A stretch of 64,000 nt of DNA from Kutzneria sp044547355 (GCF_044547355.1 NZ_JBIUAG010000022.1:105557-169556), one strand, 5' to 3'; numbered from the stretch's first letter, positions 52,313 through 63,319 are shown. The notes: generated from the sequence alone by a model not told the origin. A program made the numbers and translations.

Positions 52313-52379
52313 CGCCTGAGCTTCGCGCCGACGGCGCCGGGCGCCTCCCGCGCGCCGTCCGGTCGCGGGTGCTCAGGCG
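52313..52379. terminator. Nested convergent terminator
   Basis: Outer arms CGCCTGAGC / GCTCAGGCG enclose an inner stem GACGGCGC / GCGCCGTC. The structure lies between the 3' ends of DUF3093 and DUF4193 and includes the DUF4193 stop codon. Confidence 0.7.
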
Positions 52380-52672
52380 CAGTCCCGGCAGATCAACTGC
52401 CCGTTGTGCTCCTCGGCCAGTCGACTCCGGTGGTGCACCAGGAAACAGCTGGAACAGGTGAACTCGTCAGCCTGCTTCGGCAGCACCTTGACGGTAAGTT
52501 CCTCGTTCGACAGGTCGGCGCCTGGCAGCTCGAAGTTCTCATCCGGTGCATCCACATCGACGTCGACCACGCCGGACTGCGTCTCGTTGCGCCGCGCCTT
52601 CAACTCCTCGAGGGAGTCCTCGGCCAGGTCGTCGTCCTGGCTCCGGCGCGGAGCGTCGTAGTCGGTCGCCAT
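52373..52672 (-). CDS. DUF4193 small zinc-ribbon protein
   Basis: This 99-residue acidic protein starts MATDYDAPRRSQDDDLAEDS and ends with two CxxC pairs (TCSSCFLVHH and ICRDCA) that should bind one zinc. The family is almost confined to actinobacteria and corresponds to Rv2699c, an abundant conserved protein of unknown role. It lies beyond a long gap from cei. Confidence 0.92.
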   Translation of the reverse strand: MATDYDAPRRSQDDDLAEDSLEELKARRNETQSGVVDVDVDAPDENFELPGADLSNEELTVKVLPKQADEFTCSSCFLVHHRSRLAEEHNGQLICRDCA

Positions 52673-53183
52673 ACTTCTTTCACCCCTGCGTGCAGTCACG
52701 TTCAGACTGTGTTCGTGCCGCTGGTCAACGTTCCAGGGCCCCAATTTGTGCCCACCGTCGGAAGTGACGGTGGTCTCGCTCCGCGCCGGCTGCCACCCAG
52801 TGATCGTTCATCGATTTCAGCCGCACCCGCAGTGGCCGGAGCGGAGGGATGATAGCCCACTGCGCAAGGGTTCACGCACACACTCACCCATCCGTGGCCC
52901 TACCAGGCGGGATTGACCCGTTCTGCGGGGTAATTCGGCCGGGAACCCCCTTGCCCGAGACGCCGCGGCGTGATGCGATCGCCGCTGAGCTGTGCCTACG
53001 GTCCGCGCATGATCGGTCGCGGGGCGCGACCGGGCGCGGCGGCGGGACACGGACCGGACACGGACGGCGGAGTCGGCCGACGCCGGTCGGCCGTTACGCC
53101 TAGGCTGATCACGGGCGACGGTCCGAAAACAGGGGTGTGCACGACGACGCGTCGCGTCGGTCGTGGTCGAGGAGGGCGGGGAC
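52673..53183. other. Divergent promoter region between DUF4193 and cei
   Basis: No gene is supported. TAGGCT at 53101-53106 is a good -10 candidate for cei, with transcription starting near 53113. TTGACC occurs near 52914 without a matching -10. Several small inverted motifs are present but none is convincing. Confidence 0.4.
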
Positions 53184-53894
53184 GTGACTGCGCCAGTCGG
53201 GGTCAGAGGGAAGGCGAAGCCGCTGTACCGCAAGCGGCGGCCGTGGCCTGCCCTCGTCCTGTTCGTGCTGCTGGTGGTCGTCGCGGGCTTCGTCTGGGTG
53301 AAGGTCATCAACACCGACGACGACGTGGACGCGGCCGTGCGCTGCAACGCCCCCGGGCCGCTGCCGGCCGGGGCGACGCCGCCGGCCACGCCCGCGCCCA
53401 AGCTCGGCGCCGTGCTGTCCCACGACGCCCTGGACAAGACCGCACCCGCCCCGGCCGCCCAGGTCCAGGTGCGGGTCTACAACGGCGGCGAGACGCGCAA
53501 CCAGGCGGCGATCGTGAACTCCGCGGTGCTCCAGGCCGGCTTCGCCAGCGCCGGCGATCCCGCGCCCGACCCGGTGTACCCGGCCAGCGACCTCAACTGC
53601 CGGGGCCAGATCCGCTTCGGCCCCAACGGCGCCTCCGGGGCCCGCACGCTGAGCATCCTGGAGCCGTGCGCCGAGCTGGTCCGCGACGAGCGCCAGGACG
53701 CCACCGTGGACCTGGTCGTGGGCAAGAAGTACGACGAGTTCCGGGTCAACGCCAGCGCCAAGCAGGTGCTCCAGGAACTGGCCCAGTGGGCCCAGAAGCA
53801 GCCGCAGGCCCAGGGCGGGCAGCTGTCCCAGCCCACCGGGCAGGCTCCGATCGACGCGGACCTCATCAACGCCGCCCGCAGCGTGCACTGTTGA
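53184..53894 (+). CDS. cei: Envelope integrity protein Cei (LytR C-terminal-like domain)
   Basis: This 236-residue protein has a basic cytoplasmic stub (KPLYRKRRPW), one membrane helix (about residues 22-44) and an outside LytR_C-like domain with VQVRVYNGGETRNQAAIVNS and ATVDLVVGKKYDEFRV. It matches Rv2700 (Cei), needed for cell-envelope integrity in mycobacteria. GTG 53184 follows GGCGGGGAC; a GTG at 53163 would add seven residues. A TTT-loop hairpin lies just after the stop. Confidence 0.9.
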   Translation: MTAPVGVRGKAKPLYRKRRPWPALVLFVLLVVVAGFVWVKVINTDDDVDAAVRCNAPGPLPAGATPPATPAPKLGAVLSHDALDKTAPAPAAQVQVRVYNGGETRNQAAIVNSAVLQAGFASAGDPAPDPVYPASDLNCRGQIRFGPNGASGARTLSILEPCAELVRDERQDATVDLVVGKKYDEFRVNASAKQVLQELAQWAQKQPQAQGGQLSQPTGQAPIDADLINAARSVHC

Positions 53895-53897
53895 TTT

Positions 53898-53928
53898 GGC
53901 GCCGCCTCCGGCGTCGCGGCTCGGCCCC
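53898..53928. repeat. Dispersed 31-base repeat, copy after cei
   Basis: This copy starts four bases after the cei stop. It equals the complement of 42374-42404 in 30 of 31 bases. Its last bases form the left arm of the cei terminator. Confidence 0.75.
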
Positions 53929-53939
53929 TTTGGGGCCGA
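53921..53939 (+). terminator. Terminator after cei
   Basis: TCGGCCCC and GGGGCCGA enclose TTT in a perfect eight-pair stem, 27 bases after the cei stop. Confidence 0.75.
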
Positions 53940-53949
53940 TGCCTCGCCC

Positions 53950-54021
53950 TTGCTGAATTTCGATCGGCCGCGTCAGCAGGGTGGTGGGTGCGTCGGGTGG
54001 CGGCCGATCGAAATCCAGCAA
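53950..54021. terminator. Long inverted repeat between cei and suhB
   Basis: Arms of 22 bases (left 53950-53971, right 54000-54021) match in 21 positions and share TTTCGATCGGCCGC. A looser match continues outwards, with GATGCCTCGC on the left facing a similar GCGAAGCATC on the right. The structure lies between convergent genes and likely ends both transcripts; its length is unusual for a simple terminator. Confidence 0.65.
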
Positions 54022-54071
54022 CCGTGCGAAGCATCGGCGGGGCCTCGCGTCTTGCGTGGATGAGACGCGGC

Positions 54072-54881
54072 TCACACCTTGCCGAAACCGCTTTCCACGA
54101 GGGCGGCTCGGATCTGCTCGGCGACCCCGGGGGCGGCGGCGAACGTCGCCTCCGGGCCGAGGCCGTCGTCCACCGCGTCGCCGGGGAACCGGACGACCGC
54201 GCCCGCCTCCTCGGCGATGAGGCCGCCGGCGGCCCAGTCCCAGCGGTGCAGGCCGTGCTCCAGGTAGGCGTCCTCCCAGCCGGCGGCGACGGCGCACAGG
54301 TCCAGCGAGGCGGCCCCGCAGCGGCGGATGTCCCGCACCTTGCCCAGCATCCGGCCGATCGCCTCGGCCTGCCGCAGCCGCCGGGCGTGGTCGTAGGAGA
54401 AGCCGGTCCCCAGCAGCGACAGCTCCAGCCGGGTGGTGGCGGCGGCGCGCAGCGGCCGGCCGTCCAGGAACGCCCCGCCGCCCCGGGTCGCCGTCCAGAC
54501 CCGGCCGGAGACCGGCTCGATCACCGCGCCGGCCACCGAGACCCCGTCCAACTGGGCGGCGATCGACACGGCGTACCAAGGGTGGCCGTAGAGGTAGTTG
54601 ACCGTGCCGTCGATCGGATCGACCACCCACACCAGGCCGTCCAGCGAGGAGGCGCCGCCCTCCTCCTCGCCCAGCACGGGCTCCCCGGGGCGCAGTTGGG
54701 CCAATCGGTCCCGCACCAACTGTTCGGACGCGCGGTCTGCGGCGGTCACCACGTCGGTTTCGCTGGACTTGGTGTCCACCTGGGTGACAGCGTGATCGCG
54801 GGCGTCGCGGACCAGCTCGGCGGCCTCGGCCCCGACGGTGACGGCGATCCTGACGAGTTCCTCGGATTCAGCGGCTAGCAC
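54072..54881 (-). CDS. suhB: Inositol-1-monophosphatase family protein
   Basis: This 269-residue phosphatase has the metal-binding motifs GEEEGGAS, WVVDPIDGTVNYLYG and LHRWDWAAGGLIAEEAG, with the Asp and Glu residues of the Mg2+ site. It removes phosphate from inositol-1-phosphate, a step towards phosphatidylinositol and mycothiol. The start is uncertain: GTG 54881 is used and GTG 54902 is an alternative. It is divergent from ppgK, as in M. tuberculosis Rv2701c-Rv2702. Confidence 0.93.
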   Translation of the reverse strand: MLAAESEELVRIAVTVGAEAAELVRDARDHAVTQVDTKSSETDVVTAADRASEQLVRDRLAQLRPGEPVLGEEEGGASSLDGLVWVVDPIDGTVNYLYGHPWYAVSIAAQLDGVSVAGAVIEPVSGRVWTATRGGGAFLDGRPLRAAATTRLELSLLGTGFSYDHARRLRQAEAIGRMLGKVRDIRRCGAASLDLCAVAAGWEDAYLEHGLHRWDWAAGGLIAEEAGAVVRFPGDAVDDGLGPEATFAAAPGVAEQIRAALVESGFGKV

Positions 54882-54987
54882 GCCGCCAACCGAACCACAC
54901 ACGTTAGGGTCTGCGCACACTCCCGAAGACCCGCGCTCTGGGTCGAGGACTGACAGCGGACTGAATCGAGTAGGAAGGGTCCGGCGG

Positions 54988-55749
<762 letters not shown>

Positions 55750-55820
55750 AGGTACCCCGAAAAAACTGACCGAATCGTGTTCCGGCGATCTACCTGCGGG
55801 AACACGGAAAAAGGGCCCGT

Positions 55821-55856
55821 CGAAGGCCGTGTGGCGGCAACGCGGCACGGCCTTCG
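55821..55856 (+). terminator. Terminator after ppgK
   Basis: CGAAGGCCGTG and CACGGCCTTCG form a perfect 11-pair stem with a 14-base loop, 72 bases after the ppgK stop and immediately before the sigA promoter. Confidence 0.8.
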
Positions 55857-55860
55857 TCGT

Positions 55861-55866
55861 TACAAT
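55861..55866 (+). promoter_or_regulatory. Strong -10 element of sigA
   Basis: TACAAT is a near-consensus -10 box and stands out in such GC-rich DNA. It predicts transcription from about 55873, exactly at an in-frame GTG. No clear -35 is visible. It lies right after the ppgK terminator, so sigA has its own promoter. Confidence 0.65.
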
Positions 55867-55974
55867 GGAACAGTGCCCGCGGTCAGCAACCGCAGGGCGC
55901 TCCCCCGAAACCCCCTGGCGGCCGAGGTTCGCGCCCTTCGGTCTGCCGTGAAGGACCGTCGCGAAAGGGCGTAC

Positions 55975-57309
<1,335 letters not shown>

Positions 57310-57328
57310 CCGGACTTTTCGGACACTC

Positions 57329-57365
57329 GGCGCCCCGTTCGACCTTTCCGGTCGGGCGGGGCGCC
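57329..57365 (+). terminator. Terminator after sigA
   Basis: GGCGCCCCGTTCGAC and GTCGGGCGGGGCGCC pair over 15 positions, two of them G-U, with a seven-base loop, 19 bases after the stop. Confidence 0.85.
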
Positions 57366-57943
57366 GTCGCGTTTCCGGTCGAAGATCGAACTGAAGGTGG
57401 GGCGTTCACCTCGCCGACGGTCGTTCGTGGCCCCCAGTTGGCCCGTGGGACGCCGTCGCGTCGCCACGAGGGGGCGAAACCCGGCGCGTGGGCCCCGAGG
57501 GCTCACGGGGGCCGAAACCGGGGTCCGGGGAGCTGTTCGCCAGAAGCGAATCTTACGCTCTGTAGTGTGACTCATCCCACAACTAGGGTGGCGATACGAA
57601 CCCGGTCGTGGTTCGCTGACGTAGCTTGAGTACCTGAGTTCGTTGCGGTGAGTCATGTTGGACCCGATCCGACGACAAAACGTAACCTGCTCGGGACCTG
57701 TCGAGGGCTTCGGCACCGGACCATCGACAGAGTGGGATGTCACGGAGTGTGGCTTGCTGCATCCGGGTACACCTCACGTGACGGGAGTCGCCACGACGGT
57801 CGGGAACACCGGCGAGGCGCCGAACGTCTGCAACAGTGATGGCAGCGAGCACCAGGAGACCGACGGGCGGCGACCCGGAGGCCGGTGGTCGCAGCTGTAG
57901 TAGGCACCGGAAGCATCTGGTGCCGGGACGGAGGGAGATTTCC
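57366..57943. other. Long leader/intergenic region before DUF7455
   Basis: No supported gene. Possible frames here lack recognisable features. TAGTGT (near 57562) and TAGGGT (near 57585) are candidate -10 boxes. A small stem GGCACC/GGTGCC lies at 57903-57924, close to the ribosome-binding site of the next gene. The stretch is less GC-rich than the coding DNA around it. Confidence 0.35.
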
Positions 57944-58123
57944 ATGACGACCTTGCTCACCCGCCCCGAGCTGACCGCTGTCGACCGCTGCGACCGGTGC
58001 GGCGCAGCCGCTCAGGTACGCGCCATTCTCCCGTCCGGAGGCGAGCTCCTCTTCTGCGGGCACCACGCCCGCGAGCACAGCGCCAAGCTGCGTGAGCTCG
58101 CGGCCGAGATCCAGCAGGGCTGA
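57944..58123 (+). CDS. DUF7455 small Cys/His protein
   Basis: This 59-residue protein starts MTTLLTRPELTAVDRCDRCG and carries CDRCG and LLFCGHHAREHS, a zinc-ribbon-like arrangement of three Cys and several His. It is a widespread actinobacterial small protein, often near sigA, and has no known function. GGAGGGA lies before the ATG. Confidence 0.85.
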   Translation: MTTLLTRPELTAVDRCDRCGAAAQVRAILPSGGELLFCGHHAREHSAKLRELAAEIQQG

Positions 58124-58186
58124 GAGCCCGGGACAGACGAAAGTCCACCATTTCCACAGGCGACCAAGAGGCGGGGGGCCCCCACG

Positions 58187-58243
<57 letters not shown>

Positions 58244-58254
58244 CCGCGACCAAC

Positions 58255-58307
58255 GCTTGGAAGGGGGCTTTCCTCCACTCGGAGTGGAGGAAAGCCCCCT
58301 TCCAAGC
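58255..58307. terminator. Perfect 26-bp palindrome, family A copy 2
   Basis: This copy matches 17023-17075 except for one stem pair: C-G there, T-A here, so the palindrome remains perfect. It lies nine bases before the stop of the ROK gene and should terminate that transcript. Confidence 0.85.
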
Positions 58308-58316
58308 ACAAAGGGG

Positions 58317-59486
58317 CTAGCCGGAGAGGGCTTGTTGGAAGGCCAGCTCGGCGGCGCCGATGATCTTGGCTTCCTTGCCCAGCGGGGAGGCCACGATCTG
58401 GATGCCGCCGACGGCCCGGCTGACCAGGCTGCGCTCCCGCACGGTTTCGGCGGCCTCGTCGACCACGGCGTCGGGCAGGGCGGCCAGCAGGTCGCCCAGC
58501 ACCACGAGCTGGGGGCCGAGCAGGTTGACGATGTTGATCAGGCCGATGCCCAGCCAGTCGGTGAACTCCCGCAGTCGGCGCAGCGCCTCCTGGGGCTCGC
58601 CGGCCAGGGCCCGCAGCTCGCCGACGACGGCCTCGCGGGGTGAGCCCTCGGGCATGCCCAGGGCCCGGCACAGGGCGTCCTCGCCGACCTCGGTCTCCCA
58701 GCAGCCCTGGCAGCCGCAGTAGCAGGGCCGGCCGCCGGGCCGCACGACCATGTGCCCGAGTTCGCCGACGTAGCCGCCGCTGCCGCGCAGGGCGGCCCGC
58801 TCGGAGATGACCCCGCCGCCGACCCCGACGTCCACGGACACGAAGACCATGTCGGCGGCCTCGGTGGCCACGCCCCGGGTGTGCTCAGCCAGCGCCCCGA
58901 GCTCGGCGTCGTTGCCGACCAGCACCGGCCGGTGCAGGGCGGCGGACAGCCGCTCCCCCACCGGCACGCCGGCCCAGTGCAGGTTGGGGGCCTCGTGCAC
59001 GTAGCCGTCCCGCCGGACGACGCCGGGCACGGACACCCCGACCCCGACCGGCTCGGACCCGATCCGCTCGGCCAGCCGCCGGCCGGCGGTGCCGATCTTG
59101 GCCAGCAGGTCGTCGGGCGAGCCGGCGCCCCGGGGCAGGGTCCAGCCCCGGGTGCCGAGCACCTCGCCGCCGAAGCCGACGGCGGCCACCGTGGTCTGCT
59201 CGACGCCGACGTCGACGGCCAGCACCCACAGCGACCGCGGCTGCGGCAGCACCAGCAGCGACGGCCGGCCGGCGCCGGTGCGCTTGGCCGAGACCTGCTC
59301 GACCACGACGCCGGCGTCGGCCAGGCCGTCGACCAGGGCCTTGATCGTGCTCCGGTTGAGCCCGAGCTCGGCGGCCAGTTCCGCCCTGGTGCACGGCCCG
59401 CCGACGTGCAGGCGGCGCAGCAGGGCGGTCCGGTTGTGCCTGCGGACCTCGTCGGGACGTGTACCCGCGGTTGGCGGACCGCTCAC
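58317..59486 (-). CDS. ROK-family transcriptional regulator (XylR-like)
   Basis: This 389-residue protein has an N-terminal winged helix (about residues 20-75; TRAELAAELGLNRSTIKALV) and a ROK sugar-kinase-like domain with VLAVDVGVEQTTVAAVGFGG, PVLVGNDAELGALAEHTRG, VFVSVDVGVGGGVI and the zinc motif CYCGCQGCWE. ROK regulators repress sugar genes and bind a sugar or its phosphate. Its gene lies 30 bases after the xylose-type permease gene on the same strand, so it is likely autoregulated with the operon. Confidence 0.93.
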   Translation of the reverse strand: MSGPPTAGTRPDEVRRHNRTALLRRLHVGGPCTRAELAAELGLNRSTIKALVDGLADAGVVVEQVSAKRTGAGRPSLLVLPQPRSLWVLAVDVGVEQTTVAAVGFGGEVLGTRGWTLPRGAGSPDDLLAKIGTAGRRLAERIGSEPVGVGVSVPGVVRRDGYVHEAPNLHWAGVPVGERLSAALHRPVLVGNDAELGALAEHTRGVATEAADMVFVSVDVGVGGGVISERAALRGSGGYVGELGHMVVRPGGRPCYCGCQGCWETEVGEDALCRALGMPEGSPREAVVGELRALAGEPQEALRRLREFTDWLGIGLINIVNLLGPQLVVLGDLLAALPDAVVDEAAETVRERSLVSRAVGGIQIVASPLGKEAKIIGAAELAFQQALSG

Positions 59487-59516
59487 CGCACACCCCCTCG
59501 TGCCCTGATGGAACGG

Positions 59517-60968
59517 CTAGTGACCGGTCGCCTTGGCCCGCCGGCGCGAGACCGCGTCGACGGTGGCGGCCAGCAGCAGGACCGCGCCGGTGACGATGCT
59601 GACCACCGCGGCGGGCGCGCCGACCAGGCCCAGGCCGTTGCTGACGATCTGGATCACGAAGCCACCGATGATGGCGTTGGACAGCCGGCCCTTGCCGCCG
59701 AACAGCGAGGTGCCGCCGATGACCGCGGCGCCGACGGCGAACAGCAGCACGTTGCCGCCACCGGCGTTCGGGTCGACCGAGCCGACCTTGGAGGAGTAGA
59801 CGATGGCGCCGACCGCGGCCACCGTGGAGCAGATCACGAACACGCTCATCCGGATCTTGGGCACGTTGATGCCGGCGCGGCGGGCCGCCTCGGCGCTGCC
59901 GCCGACGGCGTAGATGTGCCGGCCGTACTTGGTGCGGTCCAGCACGAACGTGCCGATCACCAGCAGCACCAGCACGATCGGCACCACGTAGGGCACGCCC
60001 TCGATGGTGATGCGGTCCGGGTTGGGCGAGCGGTTGAGCGTGAGCAGGTAGGTGGCCACCGCGCCGAGCGCGACGACCGCGCCGACCTTGAGCATGATCA
60101 GCGAGTTCGGCTGGGCGACCAGGCCGCGGCGGACCCGGCTGGTGTGCCGCAGCAGCACCACGGCCGCGTAGCCGCCGGCGAAGATCACGAACAGGATCCA
60201 GCTGCCCAGGATGTTCAGGTTGTTGTTGGCCACGCCGAACAGCACCGGGTCGTTGCTGATGGACAGCGTGCCGCCGTCGCCGATCAGCTTCAGGATCACG
60301 CCGCCCCAGGCCAGGAACAGGGCCAGGGTCACGACGAAGGACGGGATGCCGATCTTGGAGACCATCACGCCGGTGAGGCAGCCAATGACCGTGCCGACGC
60401 AGACGGCCAGCAGCATCTCCAGCCACGGGTTGGCCGGCACGCCCAGCAGGAGCAGCAGCACCGCGACCGCGGACAGCGCGGCCCCGAGCCAGATCCGCTG
60501 CCACACCGCGACCGCGATGGCCAGCAGGCCGCCGGCGATGAAGGCGTAGAAGACGGGGTCGCCCATGCCGGACTGGAGGTTGCCGGCCTTGGTCAGGTGC
60601 AGCGCCATCACGGCGGCGGCCACGCCGGAGGCGGTGCCGGCGGACAGGTCGATCTCGCCCAGCAGCAGCACGAAGACCAGGCCCATCGCGATGATGATGG
60701 TGCCGGCCGACTGCGCGATCAGGTTGGCGATGTTGTTCAGGCTGAGGAAGGTGTCCGACAGCAGGGCGAACAGGATGAGCAGCACGATCAGTCCGGCCAG
60801 CGCCGGCAGCGAGCCGAGCTCGCCGCCGCGGACGCGGTCGACGTAGTCGCGCAGGGCCTGGCCGGTGGAGCGGCGGGTGGTGTCGATGCCGAAGTCGGCG
60901 ACGGCCTGCTCCTGCGTGGACGGCTTCTTCTGGTCCGACGGCGGGGCGGCGGCGGGGGTGTCAGTCAT
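59517..60968 (-). CDS. xylH: Sugar ABC transporter permease (XylH-like)
   Basis: This 483-residue membrane protein has about ten to twelve helices, a hydrophilic start and the BPD_transp_2 signatures VLLLGEIDLSAGTASGVAAA, GIPSFVVTLALFLAWGGVIL, GRHIYAVGGSAEAARRAGIN and AVGAAVIGGTSLFGGKGRLS. It imports pentoses with the ATPase and binding protein upstream in the operon. The ATG at 60968 follows a stretch with GGATCTCC. Confidence 0.93.
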   Translation of the reverse strand: MTDTPAAAPPSDQKKPSTQEQAVADFGIDTTRRSTGQALRDYVDRVRGGELGSLPALAGLIVLLILFALLSDTFLSLNNIANLIAQSAGTIIIAMGLVFVLLLGEIDLSAGTASGVAAAVMALHLTKAGNLQSGMGDPVFYAFIAGGLLAIAVAVWQRIWLGAALSAVAVLLLLLGVPANPWLEMLLAVCVGTVIGCLTGVMVSKIGIPSFVVTLALFLAWGGVILKLIGDGGTLSISNDPVLFGVANNNLNILGSWILFVIFAGGYAAVVLLRHTSRVRRGLVAQPNSLIMLKVGAVVALGAVATYLLTLNRSPNPDRITIEGVPYVVPIVLVLLVIGTFVLDRTKYGRHIYAVGGSAEAARRAGINVPKIRMSVFVICSTVAAVGAIVYSSKVGSVDPNAGGGNVLLFAVGAAVIGGTSLFGGKGRLSNAIIGGFVIQIVSNGLGLVGAPAAVVSIVTGAVLLLAATVDAVSRRRAKATGH

Positions 60969-60988
60969 TGGAGGAGATCCCTTGCGAT

Positions 60989-61762
60989 TCAGACCGTGGC
61001 GACTTCGGGCTTGGCCAGGCCGATGTCGCCGGACCGGCCGGCGGTGATCAGCTCGACGACCTGCGTGTTGGTCAGGCTCTTGGTCGGCAGCTGGGCGACC
61101 ATGCGGCCGAGGTAGAGCGTGGCGATGTTGTCCGCGACCTCGAACACGTCGTTCATGTTGTGGCTGATGAGCACCACCCCCAGGCCCTGGTCGGCCAGCC
61201 GGCGCACCAGGTCGAGGACCTGGCGGGTCTGGGCCACGCCCAGCGCGGCCGTCGGCTCGTCCAGCAGCACGACCTTGCTGTCCCACAGCACGGCCTTGGC
61301 GATGGCCACGGTCTGCCGCTGGCCGCCGGACAGCGACGCCACCAGCGTGCGCACCGACTTGACCGTGCGGACCGAGAGCGAGGCCAGCGTCTCGCGGGCG
61401 GCCTGCTCCATGTCGGACTCGTCGAGCAGGCCGTACTTGCCGCGCTCGCGGCCCAGGAACATGTTCTGGACGATGTCGAGGTTGTCGCACAGCGCGAGGT
61501 CCTGGTAGACGACCTCGATGCCCTTGGCGGCGGCCTCACGCGGGCCGTTGATGTGCACCGGCTCGCCGTTGAACAGCACCTCGCCGGAGTCGATGCCGTG
61601 GATGCCGGCGATGCACTTGACCACCGTGGACTTGCCGGCGCCGTTGTCGCCGACGAGCGCGGTCACCTCGCCGGGCCGGATCACGAGGTCCACGTCGTGC
61701 AGCACGTGGACGGGCCCGAAGCTCTTGTTGATCCCACGCAGTTCGAGGATCGGCTCGGTCAT
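60989..61762 (-). CDS. Sugar ABC transporter ATP-binding protein (single-domain)
   Basis: This 257-residue ATPase has Walker A GDNGAGKS near residue 39, signature SLSGGQRQ, Walker B VVLLDEPTAALG and the switch His in VLISHN. Most xylose and ribose ATPases (XylG, RbsA) have two such domains in about 500 residues; this one has only one and must form a homodimer. This matches the short type seen in fructose/xylose importers of actinobacteria. Confidence 0.92.
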   Translation of the reverse strand: MTEPILELRGINKSFGPVHVLHDVDLVIRPGEVTALVGDNGAGKSTVVKCIAGIHGIDSGEVLFNGEPVHINGPREAAAKGIEVVYQDLALCDNLDIVQNMFLGRERGKYGLLDESDMEQAARETLASLSVRTVKSVRTLVASLSGGQRQTVAIAKAVLWDSKVVLLDEPTAALGVAQTRQVLDLVRRLADQGLGVVLISHNMNDVFEVADNIATLYLGRMVAQLPTKSLTNTQVVELITAGRSGDIGLAKPEVATV

Positions 61763-61897
61763 GGGGGTGTTCTCCAGACTTCTCACTCGCCCGCCCCGGT
61801 GGCGGCGGGGTGCTGGGCATGGGAAGCCGCCGCGGCCGACCCGGGTCGGGGGTCCGGGCCGGTCGCGGCGGCGGCCTAGGCTGTGGCCGTCAGCGGG

Positions 61898-63016
61898 TCA
61901 GCTGATGCCGTTCGCGGTGCAGAGCGCGGCCACGTCGCCGGTGCAGACGTCGTCCTTCTTGACGGCGCCGGCCGAGATGACGTCCTTGACCTTGTCCTTG
62001 GTGATCGACTGCGGCGTGAGCAGCAGCGACTTGACCACGCGCTGGGTCTTGGGGTCGGTGACCGTCTGGGTGGCGACCTTGTCGGCGTCGGCCTTGCTGT
62101 TCTTCAGCAGGGCGGTGGCCAGCTGGGCGGCCGCCTTGGCCTCCTGGTCGATCGGCTTGAAGACCGTCATGTACTGGTCGCCGCGCAGCACGGCCTTGAG
62201 GCCGTCGGCGGTGGCGTCCTGGCCGGTGACCGGGACCGTGCCGTTGAGCTTGTTCTTCTGCAGCACGGTGATGACCGCGCCGGCCAGGCCGTCGTTGGCC
62301 GCGAGCACGCCGTCGACCTTGCCGCCGTTGGCGGTCAGGAAGTTCTCGAAGACCGAGCCACCGGTCTGGTTGTCCCACTTGTCGATGTACTGGCTCTTGA
62401 CCAGGTTGAGGGTCTTGTTGTCGTACAGCGGCTTGAGGACTTCCTCCTGGCCCTGGTGGAACAGGATGGCGTTGTTGTCGGTCGCCGCGCCCTCGATCTC
62501 GATGACCTGCGCGCCCGGCTTGCTCTTGAGGGCGTCCGCGAGGGCCTGGCCCTGGAGCTTGCCGACCTGCACGTTGTCGAACGAGACGTAGTAGTCGGCG
62601 CTGCCGCCGGCGTTGAGGCGGTCGTAGTCGATGACCGGGATGCCCGCGGCGGCCGCCTTCTTCTCGACCGCGGCGCCGGTGTCACCGGTGGTGGAGGCCA
62701 GGATGAGCACCTTGACGCCCTGGCTGATCATCTGGTCGGCCAGGGAGGAGACCTTCTGGTCGTCGCCCTGCGCGTTCTGGATGATCGGGTCGAAGCCCTC
62801 GGCCTTGAGTGCCGCCTCCAGCAGCGGGTGGTCGAAACCCTCCCAGCGGGCGGACGTGGTGGTCTCCGGCAGGATCACGCCGACCTTCGCGCCGTTGCTG
62901 GCCGCGCTGCTGCCCGACGTCGGGCTGCTGCCGCTGCTGCTGTTGGCGCCACACCCGGTGACCGCCAGCGCGAGCCCGGTGCTCGCGGCGAGCACGGCGA
63001 GAGTTCTGCTCCGCAT
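61898..63016 (-). CDS. xylF: Xylose-type sugar-binding lipoprotein
   Basis: This 372-residue lipoprotein has a lipobox AVTGC at Cys22, a Ser/Gly-rich linker, and a periplasmic binding fold with KVGVILPETTTSARWEGFDH, DDQKVSSLADQMISQGVKVL, IPVIDYDRLN, GALAANDGLAG-type and VTGQDATADGLKAVLRGDQY segments typical of XylF. It is the first gene of the operon (binding protein, ATPase, permease, ROK regulator). ATG 63016 follows AAGGGAAC. Specificity for xylose is probable but not proven. Confidence 0.92.
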   Translation of the reverse strand: MRSRTLAVLAASTGLALAVTGCGANSSSGSSPTSGSSAASNGAKVGVILPETTTSARWEGFDHPLLEAALKAEGFDPIIQNAQGDDQKVSSLADQMISQGVKVLILASTTGDTGAAVEKKAAAAGIPVIDYDRLNAGGSADYYVSFDNVQVGKLQGQALADALKSKPGAQVIEIEGAATDNNAILFHQGQEEVLKPLYDNKTLNLVKSQYIDKWDNQTGGSVFENFLTANGGKVDGVLAANDGLAGAVITVLQKNKLNGTVPVTGQDATADGLKAVLRGDQYMTVFKPIDQEAKAAAQLATALLKNSKADADKVATQTVTDPKTQRVVKSLLLTPQSITKDKVKDVISAGAVKKDDVCTGDVAALCTANGIS

Positions 63017-63286
63017 CCGGCTGTTCCCTTCATCGTGGCGCGGGTCACTCCAGGAGCCCGCGAAAATGTTGTGGCGCAGAACATATGCCCCCGAGCCACG
63101 GGCCGAAAGGGAGGTGAAGCGGTTAAGTTCAGTTCTGGCGACACGATGCGGCAACGACGCGGTAACCGGAAGGCCGCCGCTACACCGAAAGGCCGCCTGT
63201 CAACTACGCATTGTGACTAAATCAGGGTGAACTGCCGGGGATGGCTTGCACGGTTGGCCGCCGGGCCTGCGGCAAAAGGATCACCC

Positions 63287-63319
63287 GTCCGATTACGGAC
63301 AGGTATGAGAGCGCTACCA
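63287..63319 (-). promoter_or_regulatory. Two palindromic operators upstream of the xyl operon
   Basis: GTCCGATTACGGAC (63287-63300) is a perfect palindrome around ATTA except for its centre. TGAGAGCGCTACCA (63306-63319) is centred on AGCGCT and resembles LacI-family sites such as the CebR box TGGGAGCGCTCCCA (12 of 14). TTGACA occurs on the minus strand at 63198-63203, but no matching -10 is seen. The sites lie about 270-300 bases before xylF. Confidence 0.5.

Noticed and set aside
57655..57900. An 81-codon plus-strand frame before DUF7455
   Set aside because: It has no ribosome-binding site or family, and its composition is that of a noncoding leader.
58752..61115. A 787-codon plus-strand frame across the ROK and xylH genes
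   Set aside because: Composition (Asp, Gln, His, Gly repeats) is that of an antisense shadow, and both real genes are certain.
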